Assembly: GCA_964639275.1 (NCBI GenBank)
Contig: CAZXCQ010000035.1
Span: 1 to 31,108, forward strand
DNA length: 31,108 bases
Reading direction: 5' to 3'
Source of the DNA: CAZXCQ01 sp964639275
GTDB lineage: Bacteria > Desulfobacterota > DSM-4660 > Desulfatiglandales > Desulfatiglandaceae
Positions 8,829 through 16,396 of this stretch are shown here, in pieces. Every line of letters starts with the position of its first letter. The stretch's first letter is position 1. A program made the translations under genes and the position numbers. The notes under the pieces were generated by a model. The model searched no databases. It saw only the letters and a list, made by a program, of their open reading frames with translations, and was not told the origin of the DNA.

Positions 8829-8842
8829 ATTTGACGTCAAAT
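8829..8842. promoter_or_regulatory. Perfect palindrome ATTTGACGTCAAAT, candidate operator
   Basis: A perfect 14-bp palindrome 37 bases before the GntR-family start codon, downstream of a -35-like TTGACT. FadR-subfamily regulators bind short palindromes in their own promoters, so autoregulation and control of the downstream hydroxylase genes is a reasonable inference. Confidence 0.5.
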
Positions 8843-8852
8843 CCAATCGAGG

Positions 8853-8866
8853 CCTTCAATTGAAGG
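8853..8866. promoter_or_regulatory. Perfect palindrome CCTTCAATTGAAGG over the ribosome-binding region
   Basis: A second perfect 14-bp palindrome, 10 bases after the first. Its right arm GAAGG overlaps the purine-rich GAAGGGAG that is the only Shine-Dalgarno-like sequence for the GTG at 8880. It could be a second operator or an mRNA hairpin that hides the ribosome binding site. Confidence 0.4.
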
Positions 8867-8879
8867 GAGCCAGCGCAAG

Positions 8880-9533
8880 GTGACAGAGAATCTAAAGCGA
8901 TTGACCCTAAGAGAACAGGCCGAAACCGCACTGAGGGAAATGATTGCCTCCTACCGCTTCACCCCTGGAAAATGGATAAATGTTGAGCGCCTGGCAAAGG
9001 ACCTGGGAGTTAGCAGGACACCGGTCTGGCAGGCCTTGAAGAACTTGGAGAACGAAGGGTTGGTAAATCATGTCCCAAATCGGGGCATCCGCATGGCCCA
9101 GTTGACCCTCGAGATGGCCCATGACCTCTACGTGGTAAGGGGGCTGCTGGAGGGTCTGGCCGGCCGCTTTGCAGCAGAGAGAATTGCCAAAAAGACAGTG
9201 GCCCGCCTGGAGTCGCTTCTGAAGGCGCAGCGGCAGGTCGTTAGAGATCTGGATGTGGTGGAATACTCCAAATCGGACTTTGAGTTTCACGGCATCATCT
9301 ACGACTCCTGTGGCAACTGGCTGCTCAATGAGTTACTGGAAAACATCAAGGCGAGGTCGCGGCCTTTTGTTTGCGACCTCGCATCCATCCTTCCTCAGCT
9401 CTATCAGGACCACGAGGATGTGGTGGAGGCCCTCAAGGTCCATGATCCGCCTGGGGCTGAAAGGATAATGCGAAGGCATAACGTGAGAGTAACCCGGCAG
9501 ATAGAAAAGGCCCAAAGAGAGAACGCAAAGTGA
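8880..9533 (+). CDS. GntR-family regulator, FadR/FCD subfamily
   Basis: 217 residues, GTG start. An N-terminal winged helix-turn-helix (about 8-75) contains INVERLAKDLGVSRTPV and LENEGLVNHVPNRGIRMAQL. A C-terminal all-helical FCD domain (about 80-210) has a likely metal site formed by Asp133, His137, His178 and His200, the usual Asp/His3 pattern of FCD proteins that sense small carboxylates. The usual SRTPVREAL of the recognition helix reads SRTPVWQAL, with Trp50 at the position of a DNA-contacting Arg. It lies 47 bases upstream of the hydroxylase genes on the same strand, so it probably controls them and perhaps the whole island. Two palindromes precede it. The effector is unknown. Confidence 0.92.
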   Translation: MTENLKRLTLREQAETALREMIASYRFTPGKWINVERLAKDLGVSRTPVWQALKNLENEGLVNHVPNRGIRMAQLTLEMAHDLYVVRGLLEGLAGRFAAERIAKKTVARLESLLKAQRQVVRDLDVVEYSKSDFEFHGIIYDSCGNWLLNELLENIKARSRPFVCDLASILPQLYQDHEDVVEALKVHDPPGAERIMRRHNVRVTRQIEKAQRENAK

Positions 9534-9580
9534 GGCCTCGCTCAAAATAACACGTTTTGCCCTCTCGGCAAGGAGTCAAC

Positions 9581-10504
9581 ATGCCCCATTCCTTTAAGGA
9601 TCTGCACTGGACGAGAGACATCCGGGTAAATGCCTACCTCATGCCCAGGACCTTGGCGGAGGCACTGGAAATGCTCGCCGGGTATCAGGGCAAGGCACAG
9701 GTGGTCGCTGGCGCGACCGATGTCATCCCGCGGCTGCGCAAGCGGGAGATAGAGGTCGAGGCCCTGGTGGACATCAGCCGCCTGCCGGGTATGAATTCAA
9801 TTGGGCAAGACGGCGATCAGATCATGCTGGGTGGGCTGGTTACCCATGCCCAGGTGGCTTCCTCCCCGTTAATCAAAAAGAAAGCCGGTCTCCTTGCCGA
9901 TGGAGCGGCCAGGGTTGGATCGCCCCAGATCAGAAATGTCGGCACCGTGACTGGAAATCTGGTAAGCGGTCACCCGGCGGCTGATACGAGCATACCGCTG
10001 CTTGCCCTGAGTGCCTTGGTGACCGTCGCTGCGACAGAGGGAGAGAGGGAAATTCCGCTTCCACGGTTCTTTCTGGATAAGGGTCAGACCGCCGTGGACC
10101 CAACAAGCGAAATCGTTACCCGGATCAGCTTTCCCGCACTTGGAAAAGACCAGGGCGGGTGCTATCTGAGATTGAGCAAGCGACGGGCGCTTACGATCGC
10201 CATCCTTGTCCTGGCAGCAGTGGTCGATGTTGATCCGGAACAGCGGGTATTCAAGGATGTAGCAATTGCTCTTGGTCCTGTGGCCCCAACGCCTTTTCGT
10301 GCCGGAAACGCCGAAGAAATGCTCAAAGGCGCCCCTATCGACAAAGAGACGGTCGAGAAAGCGGCGGAGTATGCCTGCGCAGAGGCTACCCCCATCTCGA
10401 GTGTGATCTGGGGTTCACAGGAGTACAAGAAGGAGATGGTGAGGGTCTTTGTGAGGCGCGGTCTCCACAAGGCCCTGGAACGGGCGGGGTGTCCTGTCGC
10501 TTAG
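9581..10504 (+). CDS. Molybdenum hydroxylase FAD-binding (medium) subunit, CoxM/XdhB-like
   Basis: 307 residues from ATG 9581, chosen because AAGGAG lies five bases upstream; a TTG at 9557 has none. This is the flavin subunit of a three-subunit xanthine-dehydrogenase-family enzyme and passes electrons between the 2Fe-2S clusters and the acceptor. FAD-binding motifs visible are VVAGATDVIPRLR (41-53) and GSPQIRNVGTVTGNL (113-127), the second with Val-Thr where GTxGGN is usual. The CO dehydrogenase flavoprotein C-terminal domain occupies about 195-300. It has no cysteine-rich insertion, so it lacks the extra 4Fe-4S cluster of 4-hydroxybenzoyl-CoA reductase. It is first of three cotranscribed hydroxylase genes, with 23 bases to the next. 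Confidence 0.93.
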   Translation: MPHSFKDLHWTRDIRVNAYLMPRTLAEALEMLAGYQGKAQVVAGATDVIPRLRKREIEVEALVDISRLPGMNSIGQDGDQIMLGGLVTHAQVASSPLIKKKAGLLADGAARVGSPQIRNVGTVTGNLVSGHPAADTSIPLLALSALVTVAATEGEREIPLPRFFLDKGQTAVDPTSEIVTRISFPALGKDQGGCYLRLSKRRALTIAILVLAAVVDVDPEQRVFKDVAIALGPVAPTPFRAGNAEEMLKGAPIDKETVEKAAEYACAEATPISSVIWGSQEYKKEMVRVFVRRGLHKALERAGCPVA

Positions 10505-10527
10505 GGCTCGCCCTTAAGGGGAGTGCG

Positions 10528-11010
10528 ATGAGCAAGATGGAGATTCAATTCAAGCTGAACGGGTGCGATGTTTGCACCGAAGTCGCTGCTGACACGCTTC
10601 TGGTGGACCTTTTAAGGGACACCCTGGGATTGAAGGGAACCAAGGTGGGGTGTCGTGAGGGAGAATGCGGTGCCTGCACCGTCATTCTGGATGGGGGGCC
10701 GGTAAATTCCTGTATCCTTCCGGCCGCTAAGGTTGGGGGACGGTCGGTGACAACCATAGAGGGTTTGACTCAGGCGGACGGGACCCTGGATGTTATTCAG
10801 GAGGCCTTTATACACGAAGGCGCTGTCCAGTGCGGTTTTTGCACACCCGGGATGATTATGAACGCAAAGGTCCTTCTGGGAAGGCACCCCCACCCCGATG
10901 AGCCGGAAATCAGAGAGGCGATTTCAGGGGTACAGTGCCGCTGCACCGGTTACCGCAAGATAGTTCAGGCCATCAAGACAGCAAGCGAGACCATCGGACC
11001 ATTCCATTAG
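10528..11010 (+). CDS. Molybdenum hydroxylase 2Fe-2S (small) subunit, CoxS-like
   Basis: 160 residues from ATG 10528, preceded by AAGGGGAG at four bases. It carries two [2Fe-2S] clusters: a plant-ferredoxin-type N-terminal cluster (Cys42, Cys47, Cys50, Cys62, in CREGECGAC and NSC) and the C-terminal helical cluster (Cys102, Cys105, Cys137, Cys139, in CGFCTPGM and CRCTGY). All eight ligands are present. It transfers electrons from the molybdenum centre to the FAD subunit. Length and motif spacing are typical of CoxS, NdhS and QorS-type small subunits. The gene sits between the FAD and Mo subunits, with 35 bases to the large-subunit start. Confidence 0.96.
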   Translation: MSKMEIQFKLNGCDVCTEVAADTLLVDLLRDTLGLKGTKVGCREGECGACTVILDGGPVNSCILPAAKVGGRSVTTIEGLTQADGTLDVIQEAFIHEGAVQCGFCTPGMIMNAKVLLGRHPHPDEPEIREAISGVQCRCTGYRKIVQAIKTASETIGPFH

Positions 11011-11045
11011 ACCATAAGACCCCGCTGCCCTATCTCGGAGAAGGG

Positions 11046-13445
11046 ATGCAAGATATGAGTGAGAAGACCGATGACAGAAGGGAAATAAAGGTCTTGACCA
11101 GGGAGAAGTTGGACCTCCGGCAGCTGGTCAAGGCCCCCGGGGCGGGCCCTTCTGTGGTGGGGCAATCGGTCGTTAGGACCGATGCCATGCGCAAGGTCAC
11201 CGGTCAGCTCGATTTCGGAGCAGACTACCCGCAGGAGGGGTTTTTGCATGGAAAGATCCTCCGGAGCCCCCATCCACACGCCCTGATAAGGTCAATCAAC
11301 ATTGAGAAGGCCAAGGCGCTTCCCGGCGTGGCCGCGGTTTTGACGGCAGAGGACGTGCCGGGAAGAAACGGTTTTGGGGCAGTGATCCCTGATCAACCCG
11401 TGGTCTGTGGTGACAAGGTGCGGTTTGTGGGAGATGCGGTGGCATTGGTGGCCGCAGAGACCGAAAAGATCGCTCACCAGGCACTGGAACTGATCCAGGT
11501 CGACTACGACCTCCTGCCCCCTGTCTTTGACCCATGTGAGGCCCTCAAAGAGGATGCGCCCAAGGTCCACGAAAAGGGAAACGTCCTCTCTTATAACAAA
11601 CTGCGAAAAGGCGACGTGGAAAAGGGTTTTGCCCAGGCGGACGTGATCCTGGAGAGGAGCTACCACGTCCCTTTTCTGGATCATGCCTACCTGGAACCCG
11701 ACATCTGTATGGCCATCCCCCAGAGAGATGGTACCATGCTGGTTGAGGGTCCCATGCAGGCGCCTTTTACCGTCAGGCGCAATTTAAATGCAGTGCTCGG
11801 GGTTCCGATAAACAGGGTTCGGGTCCGCCAGATACCCATGGGAGGCGGCTTTGGCGGCAAAGAGGACTCTCCCATTGACCTGGGGTGCCGCGCCGCTGTC
11901 CTGGCATACCATACCGGACGCCCCGTCCATATGGCCCTGGAAAGAGAAGAGGTTACCCTCCAGACCTCCAAACGCCATCCCATGATTATGGAGATCAAAA
12001 TCGGGGCCAAGAAAGATGGCACCCTTATGGCCTTCAAAGGCGTCATCTATGACGAGCAGGGCGCCTATGCCAGTCTAGGGCCGATTATCCCGCCGGCAGG
12101 GGGCTCCCATATCCATGCCATGGTCATGATGGCGGGTCCCTATGAGATCCCCAATGTCAAGGTAGATGCCTACCTTTGTTACACCAACCATCCTTATGGG
12201 GGGGCCATGCGGGGCTTTGGCGCCCCGCAGGTGCATGTCGCCCATGAGCAAATTATGGACGAGCTGGCCGAGGCCCTGCGCTTGAACCCGCTTGATATCC
12301 GACGGAAAAATGGATTCAGGCAGGGGTCGGTAACTGCCACCGGGCAGGTGCTGGAACAAAGCGTTGGCCTCCACGACACCTTGGAGGCATGCGCCAAGGC
12401 CTTTGACTGGGATCGAAGGTACGAGGAGGCCGGATATGCGGAGGAGGGAGAGACCAAGCGCCGGGGCGTGGGGATTGGCCTGGGTTGGTACCGGACCAGT
12501 ATCGGGACCAGCAATGACGCCTGCGGCGCCAATGTATACGTCCATGAGGACGGATCGGTCCTCCTCTACACGGGGATCACCGAAATGGGGCAGGGTTCAT
12601 TTACCGTGCTTTCTCAGATCTGCGCAGAGGAACTTGGGGTGCGGGTCGAGGATGTTCGTCTGGTTCAGCCAGACACCGACATCGTGCCCGAGTCTGGCCC
12701 CACCGTGGGGAGCCGCTCGACCACGCTGATGGGCAATGCCGTTATCCTGGCCGCCCGGCAGGTCAAAGAATCGATCATGGAAATGGCCTCCGAGATGTTG
12801 ATGGCGCCGCTCGACCGGCTGGAATCAAGGGACCGGCGCGTCTATGACCGGGACGATTCCAGCAAGTCCCTGGAGTTCAGGGAGGTGGCTGCCCGGTGCA
12901 TGGCCAGGGGAAGACGTCTTATCGGGCAGGGCTGGTGGGCCCCTCCTCCCTCCACCCTGGACCCGGAGACCGGTCAAGGAAATCCCTACTTTGTCTATAC
13001 CTATTCGACCCATATGGCAGAGGTAAATGTCGACATGGAGACCGGCGAGGTGGCGGTCACGGATTATGTGGCGGCCTTTGATGTGGGCAAGGCGATCAAT
13101 CCAAAGGCCGTTGAGGGGCAGATCGAGGGAGGAGTGGCCATGGGTCTTGGGTATGCCCTGACAGAAGAACTGGCCCTCGACGGGGGCTACATCCAGAACC
13201 TCGGTCTGAAAAACTACCTTATCCCCACTTCGCTCGATGTCCCGGATATTGAACCAATCATCGTGGAGGTAGAAAACAGGTTTGGACCTTACGGAGCCAA
13301 AGGAATAGGGGAGATGCCCAACATCCCTGCCACGCCGGCAATTTTGAACGCCATTGCCAATGCGTGTGGCGGAAGGGTTCGTTCCCTGCCAGCCGATCCG
13401 GAGAAGGTGTTCTGGGCCATCAAGCAAGCGGAGAAGAGGGAATAG
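11046..13445 (+). CDS. Molybdenum hydroxylase large (Mo-cofactor) subunit, xanthine dehydrogenase family
   Basis: 799 residues from ATG 11046 (GGAG five bases upstream; ATG 11055 is an alternative). This is the substrate-oxidising subunit that holds molybdopterin-cytosine dinucleotide in related three-subunit enzymes. Motifs: the N-terminal hammerhead domain VVRTDAMRKVTGQLDFGADY; the cofactor-binding GGGFGGKE (266-273); AMRGFGAPQ (387-395); MGQGSFTVLSQICAEELG; and the catalytic glutamate Glu756 in GAKGIGE. The loop around 388-392 has Gly where aerobic CO dehydrogenase has the copper-binding Cys (AYRCSFR), so it is not a CO dehydrogenase. It most resembles hydroxylases of N-heterocycles, aldehydes or purines; the exact substrate cannot be told. 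No Tat signal is present on any subunit, so the enzyme is cytoplasmic. Confidence 0.93.
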   Translation: MQDMSEKTDDRREIKVLTREKLDLRQLVKAPGAGPSVVGQSVVRTDAMRKVTGQLDFGADYPQEGFLHGKILRSPHPHALIRSINIEKAKALPGVAAVLTAEDVPGRNGFGAVIPDQPVVCGDKVRFVGDAVALVAAETEKIAHQALELIQVDYDLLPPVFDPCEALKEDAPKVHEKGNVLSYNKLRKGDVEKGFAQADVILERSYHVPFLDHAYLEPDICMAIPQRDGTMLVEGPMQAPFTVRRNLNAVLGVPINRVRVRQIPMGGGFGGKEDSPIDLGCRAAVLAYHTGRPVHMALEREEVTLQTSKRHPMIMEIKIGAKKDGTLMAFKGVIYDEQGAYASLGPIIPPAGGSHIHAMVMMAGPYEIPNVKVDAYLCYTNHPYGGAMRGFGAPQVHVAHEQIMDELAEALRLNPLDIRRKNGFRQGSVTATGQVLEQSVGLHDTLEACAKAFDWDRRYEEAGYAEEGETKRRGVGIGLGWYRTSIGTSNDACGANVYVHEDGSVLLYTGITEMGQGSFTVLSQICAEELGVRVEDVRLVQPDTDIVPESGPTVGSRSTTLMGNAVILAARQVKESIMEMASEMLMAPLDRLESRDRRVYDRDDSSKSLEFREVAARCMARGRRLIGQGWWAPPPSTLDPETGQGNPYFVYTYSTHMAEVNVDMETGEVAVTDYVAAFDVGKAINPKAVEGQIEGGVAMGLGYALTEELALDGGYIQNLGLKNYLIPTSLDVPDIEPIIVEVENRFGPYGAKGIGEMPNIPATPAILNAIANACGGRVRSLPADPEKVFWAIKQAEKRE

Positions 13446-13632
13446 GGCGTGAGGCCCGAGAAACTTATGACGCGCGGGCTTCTGCAAAAGGCCCCCCCAA
13501 ATTACCTGAACCCGGAAATCTTTGGGTGAGAAAAGGGCATTTGAATATCTGTTTGGCGAAAGAAAGTGTTTGGCCCTGTATTGAGTTTTGGCAAATCGAA
13601 GTCGTGATCACCTGAGGAAGGAGGTTGTTGTC

Positions 13633-15507
13633 ATGAAAAGTGTTTGGAACAAGATTCTAAAGGTCGACTTGACCAATGGCACGTGCCGACCCGAACAATT
13701 GCCTGACGATGTCTACGAGAAGTTCCTGGGCGGCGCAGGCATGAACGCCTATATCCTCTGGCGAGAATGCCCGAGGGGGACGACCACCTTTGATCCGGCC
13801 AACCGCCTGACCTTTGCCCCCGGCCCCATGCAGGGGATCAAACAGACTGGTGCGGCCAAGTGGACAGCGGGGGCCATCTCGCCCTCCATCAACCTCAATG
13901 CCGACTCGGCAGCCACGGCGAGTTTCGGGATCGAGGTCAAGGAGGCCGGATATGACGCCATCGTGGTCCATGGCAGGGCCGAAAGACCCGTCTATGTGGT
14001 TGTTGACGATGAGAAGGTCGAGATCAAAGACGCTGGCGGTCTCTGGGGCAAGGATGCATACAAAACAGAGGATGCAATAAAAGAGGCCGAAGGTGATAAG
14101 TTCGAGTGTGTCACCATCGGCCAGGCCGCAGAGAGGTTGGTCCGCTACGCCAATATCCAGACCCGGAAGAAATCGTTTCTCGGCCGGTGTGGGCTGGGAG
14201 CGGTCATGGGCTCCAAATTACTAAAAGGCATTGCCGTGCGGGGTAGTCAGTCTATCGAACTTCATGACCCGCAAGAGATCGATCGTCTCAACAAGCAGAT
14301 CAACCGGCGTCTGATCGAGATGGACAACGAAAAAGAGGAGTGGCTCCAGATAAAGCGCGTGGGGACTGCCATGGCCACTGAACTTTTTGCCCCCCAGGGA
14401 AATTTGCCCATAAGGAACTACCAACTGGCAGACTTCCCCAGCGGCATAAAGACCCACCACGCCTCAAATTATGCCAACGAGCTCAATGCCAAACCCTGGC
14501 CCTGCGAGTACTGCGTTATCCAGTGCCACAACCTCTGCGAAATCAAGGAAGGGCCATACGCTTACAAGGGGAAGGGCCCGGAGTACGAGTCTTTCGCCAT
14601 GGTGGGCTTTAACACAATGGTTGACGACGTAAAGGCAGTGGCCTATGCGTGCGAACTGGCAAATCTCTATTCCATGGATACCATTTCTCTGGGCGTGGTC
14701 ATCGCCTGGGCCATGGAGTCCTATGAAAAGGGCGTCATCACAAAGGCCGACACCTATGGCCTGGATCTGACCTGGGGTAATGCCGAGGCCATGGTCGAAC
14801 TGGTCAGAAAGATCGGGGAGAGGGCCGATGGTCTTGGCTACCTGCTTGGTGAGGGGTGCAAGATCGCCTCAGAGCGTCTTGGCAAGGGATCAGAGGATTG
14901 GGCCGTGCAGATGAAAGGCCAGGAGATTGCCGCGCACAACTGGCGGGCCCAGTACATATCGGCGCTGAACTACTGCACCGGCGTCGCCTCCGGCCCCAAC
15001 CATGAGAGGGGTAATTCGCAGCACATCTGGGTAGGCCACATCAGGTTGCCCGAGTGGGGTATTGACGAAGTGGAGAACGAGGAGCGCTGGTCGTGGGAGA
15101 ATGCGGCCGATCGTAATGCCAAGTTCCACGACTACTGTAATGTCATCAACTCTGCCTGTCACTGTAAATTCATGGAGTTCCGTGGTTACACCCTGACCGA
15201 TCTCTGTAACACCATCAACGCCGCAACGGGCATGGGGTGGAGCCTTGAGGATCTTCGTAGCTGCGGCGACCGGATTACCCAGCTCCAGAAACTGCTCAAC
15301 ATCCGTTACGGGTGGAGGAAGGCGGATGACTTCAACTATCCCAAACGGTTTATGGAGCCGGTGGATTCAGGACCTGCGGCCGGCAAGATCCCGGTCGGGC
15401 TGGAAGGTGCCATTATGGACTATTACAGGGAACGGGGCTGGGATGATGAAGGCAAGCCCACCCGGGCCAAGCTCAAAGAACTCGGGCTGGAGGACTTTGT
15501 CGAATAA
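13633..15507 (+). CDS. AOR-family tungsten/molybdenum oxidoreductase (aldehyde:ferredoxin oxidoreductase-like)
   Basis: 624 residues from ATG 13633 with AAGGAGG eight bases upstream. AOR-family enzymes hold a bis-pterin tungsten (sometimes molybdenum) cofactor and one [4Fe-4S] cluster, and oxidise aldehydes to acids with ferredoxin, or run the reverse. Cluster ligands are clear: Cys291-x2-Cys294-x3-Cys298 in CEYCVIQC, with Cys509 or Cys511 (ACHCKF) as the fourth; the N-terminal spacing closely matches Pyrococcus furiosus AOR. The N-terminal KILKVDLTNG, FLGGAGMNAYILW and GRCGLGAVMGSK blocks are typical of the family. The family also includes the BamB subunit of class II benzoyl-CoA reductase, but none of the other Bam subunits are nearby. 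The gene is 187 bases after the hydroxylase and is followed by a MoaD-like carrier, a common partner. Confidence 0.9.
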   Translation: MKSVWNKILKVDLTNGTCRPEQLPDDVYEKFLGGAGMNAYILWRECPRGTTTFDPANRLTFAPGPMQGIKQTGAAKWTAGAISPSINLNADSAATASFGIEVKEAGYDAIVVHGRAERPVYVVVDDEKVEIKDAGGLWGKDAYKTEDAIKEAEGDKFECVTIGQAAERLVRYANIQTRKKSFLGRCGLGAVMGSKLLKGIAVRGSQSIELHDPQEIDRLNKQINRRLIEMDNEKEEWLQIKRVGTAMATELFAPQGNLPIRNYQLADFPSGIKTHHASNYANELNAKPWPCEYCVIQCHNLCEIKEGPYAYKGKGPEYESFAMVGFNTMVDDVKAVAYACELANLYSMDTISLGVVIAWAMESYEKGVITKADTYGLDLTWGNAEAMVELVRKIGERADGLGYLLGEGCKIASERLGKGSEDWAVQMKGQEIAAHNWRAQYISALNYCTGVASGPNHERGNSQHIWVGHIRLPEWGIDEVENEERWSWENAADRNAKFHDYCNVINSACHCKFMEFRGYTLTDLCNTINAATGMGWSLEDLRSCGDRITQLQKLLNIRYGWRKADDFNYPKRFMEPVDSGPAAGKIPVGLEGAIMDYYRERGWDDEGKPTRAKLKELGLEDFVE

Positions 15508-15518
15508 CGGCAATTATA

Positions 15519-15597
15519 ACACTTTAGCTTTTTGAAAGCCGGGCAATGGGGATTGCGAACGCCCATTGCCCTCTCCAAGTGCCAATTTTGAAAAAGG
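15519..15597 (-). repeat. Palindromic REP-like element, copy 2 (with flanks)
   Basis: The core GGGCAATGGG...CCCATTGCCC (15541-15571) forms a 10-bp stem. The flanks AACACTTTAGCTTTTTGAAA and GAGAGGGC/TTTTCAAAATTGGC-type sequence are shared in reverse orientation with 23948-24029, so the repeated unit is about 80 bp. It lies between the AOR stop and the MoaD-like gene. Confidence 0.75.
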
Positions 15598-15695
15598 CTA
15601 AAATGACACCGGCGGTGAAAAGCGGGGAGTGGTCTCCAGGATACGACCTTTTCCCCCCGCCCGGGAAAAGCGATTAGTGTTTGAAGGGATTGCCG

Positions 15696-15941
15696 GTGAA
15701 GGCGTCGATCAACTGCAAAGAACAGGAGTTCCGGGAGGGGGCCAAGTTTATTGAGGTGGTCAATCTCATCCGGGAGGCCAAGAAGGATGAGCCCATGATC
15801 AAGACCATTGTCGAGAAGACGGGAAAGGATAACATCATCTTTGTCTTGAATGGCCGGGTCGTAAAATCCCACGAATACGAGTCGTTGGAGATCAAAGAGG
15901 GGGACGATATCCGGTGGGTCCATCCCTATTTTGGAGGCTGA
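15696..15941 (+). CDS. MoaD/ThiS-family sulfur-carrier protein
   Basis: 81 residues from GTG 15696 (GAAGGG eight bases upstream; a TTG at 15681 is the alternative). This is a beta-grasp ubiquitin-like fold ending in the diagnostic C-terminal Gly-Gly (PYFGG), which is adenylated and thiocarboxylated to deliver sulfur in molybdopterin or thiamine synthesis. The segment IIFVLNGRVVKSHEYESLEIKEGDDIRW is the usual core preceding the tail. Carriers of this kind are frequently encoded beside AOR-family genes, so a role in making the tungsto/molybdopterin of the neighbouring enzyme is likely. No activating MoeB/ThiF enzyme is in the window. A repeat element sits between it and AOR. Confidence 0.8.
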   Translation: MKASINCKEQEFREGAKFIEVVNLIREAKKDEPMIKTIVEKTGKDNIIFVLNGRVVKSHEYESLEIKEGDDIRWVHPYFGG

Positions 15942-15982
15942 GCCCTGAGCAAAACCGGTGTTTGTCTACGTTTGATGGCACA

Positions 15983-16020
15983 CCAGAATCTATTCAACCT
16001 GCCGGGGGGTTGAGAAGTTA
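15983..16020 (+). repeat. GAGAAGTTA dispersed repeat, copy D
   Basis: Similar to 3936-3974 over its whole length (CCAGAATC start, C/G-rich middle, TTGAGAAGTTA end). It lies about 80 bases before a MITE-like element, so the two repeat types occur together twice in this window. Confidence 0.55.
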
Positions 16021-16102
16021 CGTTTTAACCAACAAATATTTGGCTACACAGTCGAAAGTTCTTCTAAGTAATTGATATTATTAGAATCAAGAATTATGTG
16101 AT

Positions 16103-16204
16103 GTCATTCCGGCCAAAGCCGGAATCCAGAATATTATCAATATCATATGACTTCTGGATGCCCCCGTATCGGGTACGGGGCAGGCTTATCAAGTCCGGCA
16201 TGAC
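16103..16204. repeat. GTCATTCCGG-type MITE-like element, copy 2
   Basis: About 102 bp bounded by GTCATTCCGG and its near-complement CCGGCATGAC. It contains internal hairpins (CCGGCCAAAGCCGG near the left end, CCCCGTA...TACGGGG near the middle-right) and the CCGGAATCCAG block shared with 3791-3912. No coding capacity. Confidence 0.65.
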
Positions 16205-16396
16205 GAGAGAACTTTGGACTCTCAACTATTTGGAAAAAATGGGTTTTTTGGCTTGACTTTTCGGGGTCCGATAAAGTAGAAGGGGACACCAAAACAAAGA
16301 CTGATCGGCTTGAGTTCCGGTTTCCAGTAATGGTAGTTGGTATGAGTTGTTAGATGCTTTACAAAAAGGCGCGATCCGGGAGGATGAATAGTAATC

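Larger units (their letters stand above)
15942..16396. other. Non-coding gap between the MoaD-like gene and livM
   Basis: About 455 bases without a credible gene. It contains a GAGAAGTTA repeat (15983-16020), a MITE-like element (16103-16204) and an AT-rich stretch. TTGACT at 16253-16258 resembles a -35 box for the importer operon, but no good -10 box lies 16-18 bases downstream. The purine-rich GGGAGGATG about 12 bases before livM is a loose ribosome binding site. Confidence 0.6.

Noticed and set aside
9581..13445. Aerobic CO dehydrogenase (coxMSL)
   Set aside because: The subunit architecture fits, but the active-site loop reads AMRGFGAPQ and lacks the copper-binding Cys of AYRCSFR; E756 in GAKGIGE points to the general hydroxylase family.
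9581..13445. 4-hydroxybenzoyl-CoA reductase
   Set aside because: The FAD subunit has no cysteine-containing insertion for the extra 4Fe-4S cluster that defines that enzyme.
13560..13600. Sigma-54 promoter upstream of the AOR gene (TTGGCCCTGTATTGAG)
   Set aside because: A GG is present, but the required GC at the -12 position is absent.
13633..15507. BamB subunit of class II benzoyl-CoA reductase
   Set aside because: It belongs to the same AOR superfamily, but no BamC-I genes or benzoyl-CoA pathway genes are nearby; the general AOR assignment is safer.
16253..16281. Sigma-70 promoter for livM with -35 TTGACT
   Set aside because: No acceptable -10 hexamer lies 16-18 bases downstream, so only the -35-like box was noted.
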